DNA of 64,000 bases from Bacteroidota bacterium (GTDB lineage Bacteria; Bacteroidota; Bacteroidia; Chitinophagales; Saprospiraceae), in the NCBI GenBank assembly GCA_030147525.1, contig JASBVF010000053.1, forward strand, positions 115,100 to 179,099. The letters run 5' to 3'. The notes beneath the pieces were generated by a model. It was not told the origin of the DNA. It made no database searches and saw only the letters and a program-made list of their open reading frames with translations. This document shows, piece after piece, positions 1 to 8,706 of the stretch. The stretch's first letter is position 1. Each line of letters opens with the position of its first letter. A program made the position numbers and the translations under genes.

Positions 1-2502
1 ATACTCCCCGGCGGGCAGGGCGGAGATGTTGAATTGGTGCCGGATGTTTTCCTGCTTTTTCAATTCCACCCGTTCGATGAGCCTGCCATTTTGGTCCAGC
101 AGGACAATTTCCGTGGATTTGCCGGGGTTGGACGGGCAGGCAATATTCACCTGATTTCGGGCCGGATTGGGGAAGATCTTCACATCTTCAATTTTTGAAA
201 CAACCGGCCTGACCGCCACTATCGTGTCAGGCGGCATAGCTGTAATCAGCGAATCGAGTGGGTAACTCATGATCGAGCGGGCAAAAGTGCCTGCCATGAG
301 GGTGTTTTGTGCCAGGTTCCAATCCAGGTCGAATGAGGGAACGAAAGGCATATTTTTACCCAAACGGCCCCAGGATTGGCCGCTGTTCAGCGTGGCATAA
401 ACGCCGGCATCGGTGGCTACAAAAAGCACGGAATCAGCGTGGCCGGGCAAAATATAAATATCGTTGATGGCGATGTTTGGAAGGTTGGCGCTGATATCCT
501 CCCAGGTGGCGCCCCTGTTTTTGGAGCGGTGTACACGGGGGATGAACTCATTGTCCCGGTAGCCCGAATGCGTCACGTACACCCAATTTTCATGGTAAGG
601 CGAAGCTTTTACTTCCGTAACGTACCGGTCGGGCAGCCCGGCGGAGATGTTGATCCAGTTGAAATTATTGTTATTCGCCACCCAGACATTTCCATCCGCC
701 GTGCCGACGTAGAGCAGCCCCTGCTGCAGCGGCGACTCTGAAAGGGTGGAAATATTGTGATGCCGGGGATGAAGTATCAGGCCATCCGTCAAATCTTCGC
801 TGACAGGCATGAAAGACGGTATTACGCCCGCCTCGCTCATGTAAACCCGGAACGTACCGGCGTAAAAAACATCCGGATTGTGCGGGCTCATGATGTAGGG
901 CATGTCCCAGTTTCTGCGGTCGCTGAAATCGATGCCTTCCGTAGCATTGTAAAAACCGAAGCCGCCATCGTCCGTGACGCTGATGTCGCCGTTTTGTGTT
1001 TCCACATAAAAAATATCGGGATCGGTGGGGTGGAAAACAGGCTGAAAGCCATCGCCGCCAAAAATCCGGGGCCAGTTGTTGATGTTGTCGCTGTTGCCCC
1101 CGGTGGTACCGTTATCCTGAGCGCCTCCGTAGTAAAACTGCGGTTGGTGCGGATTGAACGCAACCCTGTAAAATTGGGTGGTGGGAATATTTTCGAGGTC
1201 CTGCCAGGTAACGCCCTGATCGATGGATTTGTAAAGCCCGCCATCGGTGGCGAGGTAATAATTTCCACTGTTTGAGATAACCAGATCGTGTTTATCGGCA
1301 TGCACCTCGTAAGTCCACCAGGCGGGTGTGGCCGAAGACCATACGCCGGTACTGGTGGAGCCTCGCCAGAGGTCAACGCCCAGCAAAAACAGCTCGTCGT
1401 CATTCGCAGGATTCAGCCGAAGTTTGCCAAAGTACCAGCCAAAGCCGCCAAGCGCTGATTCGACGCCGCTGATACCGACCGTGCTCCAGTTCGTTCCACC
1501 GTTTGTGCTGCGATAAATTGCCGACAGGTGGGAGTTTGTGCCCACATACATCACACAAATCAGTCCGGGAGTGTTTTTTGAAATAGCCAAGCCGGTTCTG
1601 CCCAGGTTTCCCTGCGGCAGGTCGTTGGTCAGCATAGTCCATGTCGTGCCGCCGTCCGTCGATTTAAAAACCTTGGCTCCCGGGCCGGAAATCACGCTCT
1701 CCTGGTTGTTTCGAACCCGATCCCAGCCTGAGGCGTAGAGCACATTGGGGTCGAACGGATCCATGACCACATCCGTCACGCCGGCCTGATCGCTGATGAA
1801 AAGTACCTGTTGCCAGTTGGCGCCGCCGTCCGTGGTGCGGTAGAGCCCCCGGTTGTTGTCACGAACGAAAGGCAAACCCATCGAAGCGGCAAAAATGATA
1901 TTCGGGTCGCTGGGGTGCAGTACAATTTTTGAAATGACCCGCTGCTGCTGAAGTCCGATATTTGTCCAGGTGGCGCCGCCATTTGTGGATTTGTAAACGC
2001 CGTCGCCCAGCATGGGGTAAAATGAAATATTCGGGTCGCCGGTGCCCACGTAAACCGTTTCCGGGTTGTTCGGGTCGATTTCGATATCGCCGATGGAGGG
2101 CCAGAGTTGATCATCGAAAACCGGAATCCAGTTGGCGCCGCCGTCCGTTGTTTTCCAGACGCCACCGCTGGAAAAGCCGGTGTAGATCACATTTTCATTT
2201 TGCGGATGTACAGCGACGGTGTTCGCCCGGGCGCCGATGTTTCCGGGGCCCTGCACGGTCCATTCGGCGTCGAAGCCGGCATTTTTGGCGAGGGCCATCA
2301 GGCGAGCCTGCTGCATTCCTTTTTCAAAAGCCAAAATGTCAGGATAGGCGTCAGGGTAGGCCCGCTGAAGGTAAAAGTTTTCGCTTGGAAAGTTTTTATA
2401 TGAAAGCTTGTCAACAGCATGGCCGGTTTCATTTTTTTGAAAACAACCGGTGAAAAAAAAGGCTGCGAAAAGCAAGCCTGTCAGGGTCTGGCGCTTGTTC
2501 AT
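1..2502 (-). CDS. T9SS-exported beta-propeller lipoprotein (BNR/sortilin-like), 3' truncated by window edge
   Basis: The reading frame opens with ATG at 2502 and stays open to base 1, giving 834 visible codons, so the stop lies outside the window. The N-terminus has a lipoprotein-type signal (MNKRQTLTGLLFAAFFFTGC, Cys20 as the lipidation candidate). Sorting-type propeller blades follow, with repeated VWKTTDGGANW-like motifs and GAQDNGT near residue 460, typical of VPS10/sortilin and BNR glycosidase-like propellers. The last visible ~70 residues (DVKIFPNPARNQVNIACP onward) form a T9SS type A sorting domain, so the missing tail should be only a few residues. It is the third gene of a minus-strand run after the nuclease-like and NAD-binding genes, 44 bp behind the latter. 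The combination suggests a surface-exposed protein; substrate unknown. No catalytic residues could be assigned. Confidence 0.85.
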   Translation of the reverse strand, partial: MNKRQTLTGLLFAAFFFTGCFQKNETGHAVDKLSYKNFPSENFYLQRAYPDAYPDILAFEKGMQQARLMALAKNAGFDAEWTVQGPGNIGARANTVAVHPQNENVIYTGFSSGGVWKTTDGGANWIPVFDDQLWPSIGDIEIDPNNPETVYVGTGDPNISFYPMLGDGVYKSTNGGATWTNIGLQQQRVISKIVLHPSDPNIIFAASMGLPFVRDNNRGLYRTTDGGANWQQVLFISDQAGVTDVVMDPFDPNVLYASGWDRVRNNQESVISGPGAKVFKSTDGGTTWTMLTNDLPQGNLGRTGLAISKNTPGLICVMYVGTNSHLSAIYRSTNGGTNWSTVGISGVESALGGFGWYFGKLRLNPANDDELFLLGVDLWRGSTSTGVWSSATPAWWTYEVHADKHDLVISNSGNYYLATDGGLYKSIDQGVTWQDLENIPTTQFYRVAFNPHQPQFYYGGAQDNGTTGGNSDNINNWPRIFGGDGFQPVFHPTDPDIFYVETQNGDISVTDDGGFGFYNATEGIDFSDRRNWDMPYIMSPHNPDVFYAGTFRVYMSEAGVIPSFMPVSEDLTDGLILHPRHHNISTLSESPLQQGLLYVGTADGNVWVANNNNFNWINISAGLPDRYVTEVKASPYHENWVYVTHSGYRDNEFIPRVHRSKNRGATWEDISANLPNIAINDIYILPGHADSVLFVATDAGVYATLNSGQSWGRLGKNMPFVPSFDLDWNLAQNTLMAGTFARSIMSYPLDSLITAMPPDTIVAVRPVVSKIEDVKIFPNPARNQVNIACPSNPGKSTEIVLLDQNGRLIERVELKKQENIRHQFNISALPAGEY

Positions 2503-2546
2503 GCTTCTGATTTTAAAGATTGTTTTTCATTTTGATTCAAACCTGA

Positions 2547-3254
2547 TTAATTCTCCAATTGCCTGCCTGCCGAATCAATTTCCCCGGCCAGTTTTTGCAG
2601 CCAGTGCGAGGGGTAAAAATGCACGCCGGGCTTGAGGCCCTGCGCTGCGCTCACCATGGCTTTTGCTACCACGTCGGCTTCGATGGGCCGGTATTTGGTG
2701 AGCAGGCCTCCGGTAAACCGGTCGATCACCTTGCCCAGTTTTCCGGCAATTTCCTCACCCCAACGGTTTTCATTCCGGCTTCCCAATAGCACGGAAGGGC
2801 GGAAAATATGCGTACTCCAAAAATTCAATTTTTGAACTTCTTCTTCAAGCTCCCCTTTCACTTTGCTGTAAAAAAACAGGGAGTCTGTATCCGCACCGAC
2901 AGATGAAACCAGTAAAAACTGATTCACGCCGTTTTTTGCGCCCATGCTGGCTGCCTGGAAGGCATACGTGAAATCAACTTTGTAGAAAGCTTCCTTGCTA
3001 CCTGCCTTTGCCATCGTGGTGCCAAGGCAACAAAACAGGTCTTCACCTTTGACGAGGTCTCTGAAGGACTCAGGCTTATCAAAATTGATGAGGTGCTGCC
3101 GAAGCTTAGGATGCTCCAAATCCATTTTTTTACGAAGAAAAACCACTACTTTTTCATACGCCGGATGGAACAATAGAAAATTGACCAGGTGGCTGCCGAT
3201 GAGACCGGTCGCTCCGAAAACGAGGGCGGTTTTGTTGTCTTTGGTTATTTCCAC
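2547..3254 (-). CDS. NAD(P)-binding Rossmann protein, HTATIP2/TIP30-like atypical short-chain dehydrogenase
   Basis: The 235-residue protein starts with a dinucleotide-binding loop, GATGLIGSHL at residues 14-23. It continues like the NAD(P)H-binding and TIP30 group of atypical short-chain dehydrogenases, including LLVSSVGADTDSLFFYSKVKGELE (S..G, then YSKVK), where Tyr and Lys match the YxxxK catalytic pair. The start appears to be GTG at 3254, since no in-frame ATG precedes GATGLIG. It lies 14 bp after the T9SS nuclease-like gene, so the two are probably co-transcribed. It is a cytoplasmic protein with no signal peptide. The fold is clear; substrate and physiological role are not. Confidence 0.8.
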   Translation of the reverse strand: MEITKDNKTALVFGATGLIGSHLVNFLLFHPAYEKVVVFLRKKMDLEHPKLRQHLINFDKPESFRDLVKGEDLFCCLGTTMAKAGSKEAFYKVDFTYAFQAASMGAKNGVNQFLLVSSVGADTDSLFFYSKVKGELEEEVQKLNFWSTHIFRPSVLLGSRNENRWGEEIAGKLGKVIDRFTGGLLTKYRPIEADVVAKAMVSAAQGLKPGVHFYPSHWLQKLAGEIDSAGRQLEN

Positions 3255-3268
3255 AGTTTCAGATTTTA

Positions 3269-5032
3269 TCAGGTTTTTATAAATTTTACCTGTTCGGTCT
3301 GCTTGCCGGTTTTGATTTTTAAAATATAAACTCCTGAAGGTAAATAACTTGCATCAATATCGATAGTTTGAGGACCTGCATGGCGTTTTTCATTCCACTG
3401 CCGGATGACGCTGCCGTTGGGGTGACAGATTGAAAAAACAGTCTGCCCGCTCTCCTGCCATTCAAACATTGCCGAAAAAACTCCTGCGTTCGGGTTGGGA
3501 GAAATTTTCAGCGCTGCCCTATTCTCCCGAACTTCCGTTCCCGCAGTCAGTCCTGAAAAACTGAAGTCCGTCACCTTCGGAAAATGATCCGATGCCGAGC
3601 GGGTATCGAATTGTTGCAAACCATACTGCGAAAGCCGCTGTGCCGTCATGATTTCCGTTTGCAGGGTGAAAGCTTTTTCAACTTCCATCACACTGTTCGA
3701 ACAGATGTGGTAGTCGATGCGGGAGGGAGGGTAACTGCTGCCATCGTTGCGCCAGGTGTAAGCCATGCGCTGATCGGTCTGGCGGCTGATGATGTCCTGA
3801 AGATCTGTGTCGTCCCAGTCAAGCGGACCACCCTGGCCGAACGTTCCGGTGTTGACGATCTGACCGGTCAGCAGGGTAGTGAGTTGTTGTCTCCAGCCGA
3901 CGAGGTTAAGGTCGCCGGAAAGGACGAAGGGCGTACCTTCCGGCAGGTCGATCAGTCCTCCGGGCGTTTTTGCGTCGAGGATGAAAGCAGCGAAAGCATC
4001 GGCCTCCAGCTGACGGTTGTAGTTGCCGCTTGAGCAGCAGCGCAGGTGGCCGTTGATGACCAGTAAATTTTTTGAAAAAACAGCATCCGGCAAATCAATC
4101 AGCGATGCCGTCAACCGGTGACCGGGGAAGAAATTCCAGCTTTGCAGGATCGGGTATCGTGAAACGGTGATGTTGCCCTGGTCGAGTTTTACGGCTTTCC
4201 AACTTTGAAAATTACCGAGCGGAATGGCAACGTTCATGAACGTGGCAGCCTGCCCGGCCGTCATATCCCAGCATTCGTTGAACGTGATGATGTCCGGGTC
4301 AAGCACGTCGATGACCCGCCTGAAGTGAATGGCCCGGTCGGGGTCGTCGAGGCCATCGCTGAGTACGTTCCAGGCGAGCAGACGGACATGCTGCGGGTTT
4401 TCTTTTTCCAAAGAAATAAGTTCGACGGGCGGTGTGGGGGTGTTGTCAAACTGGTAACTGAAAGTTTGCCCGGCGTTTGGCATCTGGTCGTTCGTGCCAT
4501 CCCGGAACAGGATACGGACAGTATTGCCGGGAAAGAGTGGAATATTGCCGATGAGGTTCACGTTTCTGCCGATCGCCATTTCAAAAACCTCACTGCTGAG
4601 CGTTGGCTGATGGTGAAACTTTACATTGCTCAGGCTAACGGTGTAGCTGGAGTTTCCATAATAAAAACGGCCTGAGCGGTCGCCAAAGTTGATTTCCAGT
4701 TCGGCGCCGATGCCGTTGAGTGCTTTGCCGGTCAGGACGTTGTTGTCGGTATCGAGGTAAAGGGTCAGGGAATTGTTTTCGGTGAGCAGCACTTCGTTGG
4801 CCAGTTCGAGCCGGAGGAACAGGAAATTTTCATCATTGGCTACGGCAAAACGAAGCAGGTCAATGTTCGGGCCGTCGCCCGCAGCATCTTCAAACTCAGC
4901 GGATTCCGCCGTCCAGTCGTCGAACTGACTGTCGATAACGATAGGCAGCGATTGGGCCGCCCCAAACATTGCGGACAAAAGAAGCCCGAAGGTCAGAAGC
5001 AGGCTGAGTTTCAATTTTTTTAAAAAAAACAT
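3269..5032 (-). CDS. Secreted endonuclease/exonuclease/phosphatase-family protein with T9SS sorting domain
   Basis: The 587-residue protein has a signal peptide (to about AAQS, residue 28). Residues ~30-195 form a beta-rich domain, and ~215-490 a DNase I-like domain. EEP landmarks are visible: VRLLAWNVLSDG, PDIITFNECWD with the metal-binding Glu, SGDLNLVG, RIDYHICS and ASDHFPKV with the terminal catalytic His. The last ~75 residues (ALKISPNPNAGVFSAMFEW to VKFIKT) match a T9SS type A C-terminal domain. The product should therefore be exported and surface-attached or released. It could be an extracellular nuclease or a phosphodiesterase/phosphatase; the sequence alone does not decide. It is the first gene of a three-gene minus-strand run. 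Confidence 0.87.
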   Translation of the reverse strand: MFFLKKLKLSLLLTFGLLLSAMFGAAQSLPIVIDSQFDDWTAESAEFEDAAGDGPNIDLLRFAVANDENFLFLRLELANEVLLTENNSLTLYLDTDNNVLTGKALNGIGAELEINFGDRSGRFYYGNSSYTVSLSNVKFHHQPTLSSEVFEMAIGRNVNLIGNIPLFPGNTVRILFRDGTNDQMPNAGQTFSYQFDNTPTPPVELISLEKENPQHVRLLAWNVLSDGLDDPDRAIHFRRVIDVLDPDIITFNECWDMTAGQAATFMNVAIPLGNFQSWKAVKLDQGNITVSRYPILQSWNFFPGHRLTASLIDLPDAVFSKNLLVINGHLRCCSSGNYNRQLEADAFAAFILDAKTPGGLIDLPEGTPFVLSGDLNLVGWRQQLTTLLTGQIVNTGTFGQGGPLDWDDTDLQDIISRQTDQRMAYTWRNDGSSYPPSRIDYHICSNSVMEVEKAFTLQTEIMTAQRLSQYGLQQFDTRSASDHFPKVTDFSFSGLTAGTEVRENRAALKISPNPNAGVFSAMFEWQESGQTVFSICHPNGSVIRQWNEKRHAGPQTIDIDASYLPSGVYILKIKTGKQTEQVKFIKT

Positions 5033-5165
5033 CCGTGTGCAGTGTTCAAATGACCGGAAATTCAGGCCGGAGGCTGCTGAAATTTCCGAACGACAAAATA
5101 ACCAAGGTTTTACAACAACCGGTAAGGTTTACAGTTTATCGTCAACAGCCGGACGAACAAACCGG

Positions 5166-6134
5166 TCAGAGCACTTCCTCCAAAAACGTTGCTGCCCGCC
5201 GCTCGGACCATGCGTATTCCTCTCCCGGCTTCCAGAAACCCACGTGGCCGCCGTGCTTCGGCATTTCCAGAAAAATATGTTCGTGCTTTTCGCAGATGTC
5301 CTTCGGGTAGCAGGCCGGAGGCAGAATCGGGTCATTTTGCGCCGAGACGAGCAGGGTGGGCACCACCGTACCCGCCATGAAATTTTTGGCGGAAGCTACC
5401 CGGTAAAACTCATCGGCATCTTTGAACTGATTGAGCGGCGCTGAAAAATACTCGTCGAAGTCCCGCCAGATTTTGATGTTTTTAAAATTATTCAAATCCA
5501 GTACGCCGGGGTGCTGCTCGTTTTTCTTTTCTATTTTGATTTTCAAATAATGCAAAAACCTCCGGCGGTAAATAAAATTCGAGGGATGATCGAGCACGAC
5601 GGCGCCCGCTTCGAGGTCGGTGGGGGAGGAGAAGGCGATGCAGGCACGAATGGGTTCGGGCTTGTCGCTTCCCTGAACGCCGAGGTATTTCATGCTGATG
5701 TTGCCCCCCATGCTAAAGCCCGCCAAAACGATAGTGTGGTAGTTTTTACGCTGAAGAGCATGCTGGATGACCTCGCCGATGTCGCCGATTTCCCCGTGGT
5801 GGTACATGCGCAGCGCACGATTGATTTCACCGCTGCACGAGCGGCAGTTCCAGGCGAGTACATCCCATTTTTTTTCCTGGTGAAAAAATTTAGCCATGCC
5901 CTTCACGTACTGCCTGCCGGAGTCGCCCTCCAGTCCATGCGTCAGGAGCATGAGTTTGCGACTGCCGCTGTCGAGCCAGTCGAGGTCAACGAAATCGCCG
6001 TCGGAGAGGGTGAGGCGCTCCCGTTCGTAATCCACGCCGTCGATTTTTCGGAACAAGGCCGGGTAAATGGTTTCAAAATGGCCGTTGCGAAGCAAACGTG
6101 ATCGGCGGTAGGTAGATTTATGGATGAGTGGCAT
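5166..6134 (-). CDS. YheT-like alpha/beta-hydrolase
   Basis: The 322-residue protein matches the YheT/ABHD1-3 branch of alpha/beta hydrolases. It has the characteristic N-terminal RNGHFETIYPALFRK segment and the oxyanion-side THGLEGDSGRQY (residues 65-76). The nucleophile elbow is GFSMGGN with Ser141, the acid is in the NDPILPP segment, and a C-terminal HGGHVGFW supplies the catalytic His. No signal peptide is present, so it is cytoplasmic or peripheral. Family members act on lipid-like esters, but the substrate here is unknown. It is separated from the downstream nuclease-like gene by 133 bp and diverges from the small barrel gene at 6270. Confidence 0.88.
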   Translation of the reverse strand: MPLIHKSTYRRSRLLRNGHFETIYPALFRKIDGVDYERERLTLSDGDFVDLDWLDSGSRKLMLLTHGLEGDSGRQYVKGMAKFFHQEKKWDVLAWNCRSCSGEINRALRMYHHGEIGDIGEVIQHALQRKNYHTIVLAGFSMGGNISMKYLGVQGSDKPEPIRACIAFSSPTDLEAGAVVLDHPSNFIYRRRFLHYLKIKIEKKNEQHPGVLDLNNFKNIKIWRDFDEYFSAPLNQFKDADEFYRVASAKNFMAGTVVPTLLVSAQNDPILPPACYPKDICEKHEHIFLEMPKHGGHVGFWKPGEEYAWSERRAATFLEEVL

Positions 6135-6269
6135 AATATGCTGTTGGCTGTTGGCTATTTAGCCGTTGAGAATCAATTGATTATTTTCAATATCAAACTT
6201 GACGGATGTCATTTTTGATGGCAATAAAATCAGGCAACTTGAATGAGTTAAAATCAAAATTCCATCGTC

Positions 6270-6923
6270 ATGAAAAAGCAAAGTATTTTTTTAACAGCAG
6301 TAATGATGCTGATCGCCAGCGTGGCGTGGGCACAATTCACTGACCAGGGCAATTTCCTGTTTGGCTCGACGATCGGTTTTTCCACGGCGGATTCGAAGAT
6401 TTCGCTCGAAAGTTCCACCGGGATGAACGAAAGCGAGAACCCCGTTTCCACCCAATTCAACATCGCACCCAGGGTCGGCTATTTTCTGCTCCAGGATTTT
6501 TCCCTGGGCATTGGCCTGGACTACACGTTGAACACGATCCGGGAACCTAACGAGGATAAACGGGACGACAGCAACCTGCTCTTCGGACCCTATGCCCGGT
6601 ACTACTTCCAGGTGGGCAATAACACCGCTTTTTTTGCGGAGGCGAACTTCGGCTACGGAACTTCCTCCGATAACCAAACCATCGGCGAAGGCAGGGAGCG
6701 CATCAGCTCCAATATTTTCGCCGTTGGGGCCGGGCCGGGTATCACGATCATCTCTTCGGGCGGCGTCGGGCTGGAAGCCATGTTTAAATACAACTATTCC
6801 CGCTCAGAGTTCGATACGGAGTCCGGCGGTGTAAAAACCACGACCACCACCAAAACAAGCCAATTCGCCATCTCGCTCGGTATCAGTGTTTACATTGAAA
6901 ACATCAAGCGGGCAGGTGGTTAG
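6270..6923 (+). CDS. Outer-membrane beta-barrel protein
   Basis: The 217-residue protein has a clean Sec signal peptide (MKKQSIFLTAVMMLIASVAWA, cleavage before QF). Alternating hydrophobic strands typical of small outer-membrane barrels follow: VGYFLLQDFSLGIGLDYTL, ARYYFQVGNNTAFFAEANF, and a final strand region ending IENIKRAGG. It resembles the porin/OmpX-like barrels common in Bacteroidota. Glycine and aromatic residues alternate through the body, and there is no plug or periplasmic domain. It is transcribed alone, divergently from the YheT-like gene. The fold call is reasonable; the function is unknown. Confidence 0.75.
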   Translation: MKKQSIFLTAVMMLIASVAWAQFTDQGNFLFGSTIGFSTADSKISLESSTGMNESENPVSTQFNIAPRVGYFLLQDFSLGIGLDYTLNTIREPNEDKRDDSNLLFGPYARYYFQVGNNTAFFAEANFGYGTSSDNQTIGEGRERISSNIFAVGAGPGITIISSGGVGLEAMFKYNYSRSEFDTESGGVKTTTTTKTSQFAISLGISVYIENIKRAGG

Positions 6924-6925
6924 TG

Positions 6926-7027
6926 GAAATTGGAAATTAAGTATTCAGAAAATTGAATTGAACTTTGAGAAGTTTTCAAAAACCTGATGGGTATTAAATT
7001 TCCAATTTCTAATTTCAAAATTTCCAA
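6926..7027. repeat. Heptamer-iterated inverted repeat between convergent genes
   Basis: Two copies of GGAAATT occur at 6926-6940. A complementary run (AATTTCC, AATTTCT, AATTTCA, AATTTCC) occurs at 6997-7027. The arms GAAATTGGAAATTAA and TTAAATTTCCAATTTC are reverse complements apart from one extra A. They sit just after the barrel stop and just before the CotH stop, so the structure may end transcription from both sides. The termination role is inference. Confidence 0.5.
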
Positions 7028-7030
7028 ACC

Positions 7031-8629
7031 TTATTTCACTTCGTAAAATTCATACGATGCACGCTCCGGCGAGCACACGGCGAGCCGGTCGCCTTCAGCA
7101 ACGAGATAGTACTGGAAGCCTTCCTTTTTTTCAATGCTTAAACCCCAAAGCCCGTCGGCAGCTGCCCCATCGCCATGTGCCCCGTCGTCGAACATTTCCA
7201 TCATTTTGAAGGGCTCATCTAAGCTGTAACGGTACACGAGGTACGTTTTTTCCGCATCCTTAACGCTGGCCGTTATACTCACTTTTGAACCGTTGACCAT
7301 GTGTTTGGGCTTGGTGATGACGGGATTTTTTCCGTTGAATAGCGGGTGTTTGAGGAGGTACTCCGTGCGGGCTTTCATCAGTTCCTCGATCCCGATGCTG
7401 GTGGAGTAACCGATTTCGACGGATTTGGATAGGTTTTTTTGAAAATCGGCGTAGGTGTAAAGTTTGTTCGGGTCGTTTTTTACTTCCTCGCCAATGATTT
7501 TACGGACTTTTTCCGCCAGTTTCAGGTACTCGCCGTTGGCAAAGTTTTCCAGGACGATCGTCCGGCAGTGGCCCACGTAAATTTTCCGCCAAAGCGGATT
7601 CGACAGCAGGTTCACGATGAGGGGCCGCTTCGGGTTTTTGTTTTTGTAGTGGGCAAACATGCTGTAAGTCTGCATTTCCTCGTCCGTCAGTACGCCCTGT
7701 TTTTCACCATCGTAGCGGAAGCCGCCGAAGGAAATATTCATGTCCCAAACGATAGGGGTGAAAAGTCCGTCCGGCGTTTTATACAAATAATAGTTGTGGC
7801 TGAGGCGGCCCGTGTAGCTGTCGAGGTTGACGAGCACGTTGTTGAAGGCATGCATCCAGAGCGTCATGTCCACGTTGAGGAAGCTGTCAATTTTTTCCGG
7901 TTGCTGATTCAGGATTTTGGTGAGGTGAATCAGCTCCTGCCAGTCTTCGTCTTTTTTACTTTCCTGCTCATACCAGCCGAGGTAACATTCCGGATCGTCG
8001 CCCAGGTACATGAGGGAAGCTTTGTCGCCCTCCGGGCAATCATTTTCCAGGTCTTTTACTTCTTCCCATTCAGGGTCGCATTTAAAAAAAGCGTTTTTAT
8101 GCGTGCCGTAAGCTTCCTCTAAAAAGTGCTCGTCCACAGCCTGGGTATTGTTGAAGAGGCCCAGGTACACGCCATTGACATAAACTTTGGCAAAATTGCA
8201 GCGGGAAGCGGGCATGTATTTCCGGGCGATTTCATAAGACAAAACCTCCCGCAGGAAGCTGGGGTCCTGAAAAACATTGGACAGTTTGATCGTTTCGTAG
8301 CCACCTGGAAAACGCTGGTCTTTGTCTGTGTAATCTGCCTTGAGATTGAAAGGCAGTTTTATCTGATCTTTTGAACGGGGATTTTTGTAGGAACTGTTTC
8401 CCTTGTAACGAACACCGACGCCGGTGAATTTCTTTCCATCGATTTCAACGGTGGCGGGTATGCGTTCCTTGGTACCTGCCATTTTCAGGGAGTCGAGGGT
8501 CAGCTGCCAGGATTGATCTTCGAAGGTGATCCGTATTTCAGGAATGTGTTCGAGGTCGTAAAGTTTTTGAGAAAAAACAGTAAGAGCACAAAAACAAAGT
8601 AGGAGTATGGAGGAAATGATTTTTCTCAT
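7031..8629 (-). CDS. CotH kinase-family secreted protein (copy 1)
   Basis: The 532-residue protein has a signal peptide (MRKIISSILLLCFCALTVFS, cleavage before QK). It then follows the CotH pattern through ITFEDQSWQLTLDSL, GVGVRYKGNSSYKN, KLSNVFQDPSFLREVLSYE, NFAKVYVNGVYLGLFNN and HNYYLYKTPDGLFTPIVWD. The Asp of IVWD corresponds to the acidic active-site motif of CotH atypical kinases. The C-terminal ~80 residues form a beta-domain with the MFDDGAHGDGAAADGLWG motif often seen after bacterial CotH domains. The neighbouring gene at 8707-10332 is a paralog with the same architecture, only 77 bp upstream. In Bacillus CotH phosphorylates coat proteins; the targets here are unknown and probably periplasmic or surface proteins. 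Confidence 0.9.
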   Translation of the reverse strand: MRKIISSILLLCFCALTVFSQKLYDLEHIPEIRITFEDQSWQLTLDSLKMAGTKERIPATVEIDGKKFTGVGVRYKGNSSYKNPRSKDQIKLPFNLKADYTDKDQRFPGGYETIKLSNVFQDPSFLREVLSYEIARKYMPASRCNFAKVYVNGVYLGLFNNTQAVDEHFLEEAYGTHKNAFFKCDPEWEEVKDLENDCPEGDKASLMYLGDDPECYLGWYEQESKKDEDWQELIHLTKILNQQPEKIDSFLNVDMTLWMHAFNNVLVNLDSYTGRLSHNYYLYKTPDGLFTPIVWDMNISFGGFRYDGEKQGVLTDEEMQTYSMFAHYKNKNPKRPLIVNLLSNPLWRKIYVGHCRTIVLENFANGEYLKLAEKVRKIIGEEVKNDPNKLYTYADFQKNLSKSVEIGYSTSIGIEELMKARTEYLLKHPLFNGKNPVITKPKHMVNGSKVSITASVKDAEKTYLVYRYSLDEPFKMMEMFDDGAHGDGAAADGLWGLSIEKKEGFQYYLVAEGDRLAVCSPERASYEFYEVK

Positions 8630-8641
8630 AATCTAATCTTT

Positions 8642-8704
8642 CATGCTCCCTTTCGGGAGTAGCAGCGGTAAAATCCGGTCAGCTACTCCCGAAAAAGTAG
8701 CATG
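8642..8704. repeat. Imperfect inverted repeat between the two CotH paralogs
   Basis: Arms at 8642-8663 and 8682-8704 share TTTCGGGAGTAGC with its complement GCTACTCCCGAAA, plus CATGCT with AGCATG at the outer ends. An 18-nt loop separates them. The left arm also carries its own small hairpin, CTCCCTTTCGGGAG. It fills almost the whole 77-bp gap between the CotH genes. It may act as an intercistronic stem-loop that tunes copy 1 relative to copy 2; no U-tract makes it a convincing terminator. Confidence 0.5.
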
Positions 8705-8706
8705 AA

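Noticed and set aside
888..2453. Several open frames on both strands inside 1-2502
   Set aside because: They are shadows of the long propeller gene, whose frame is continuous from the ATG at 2502 to the window edge.
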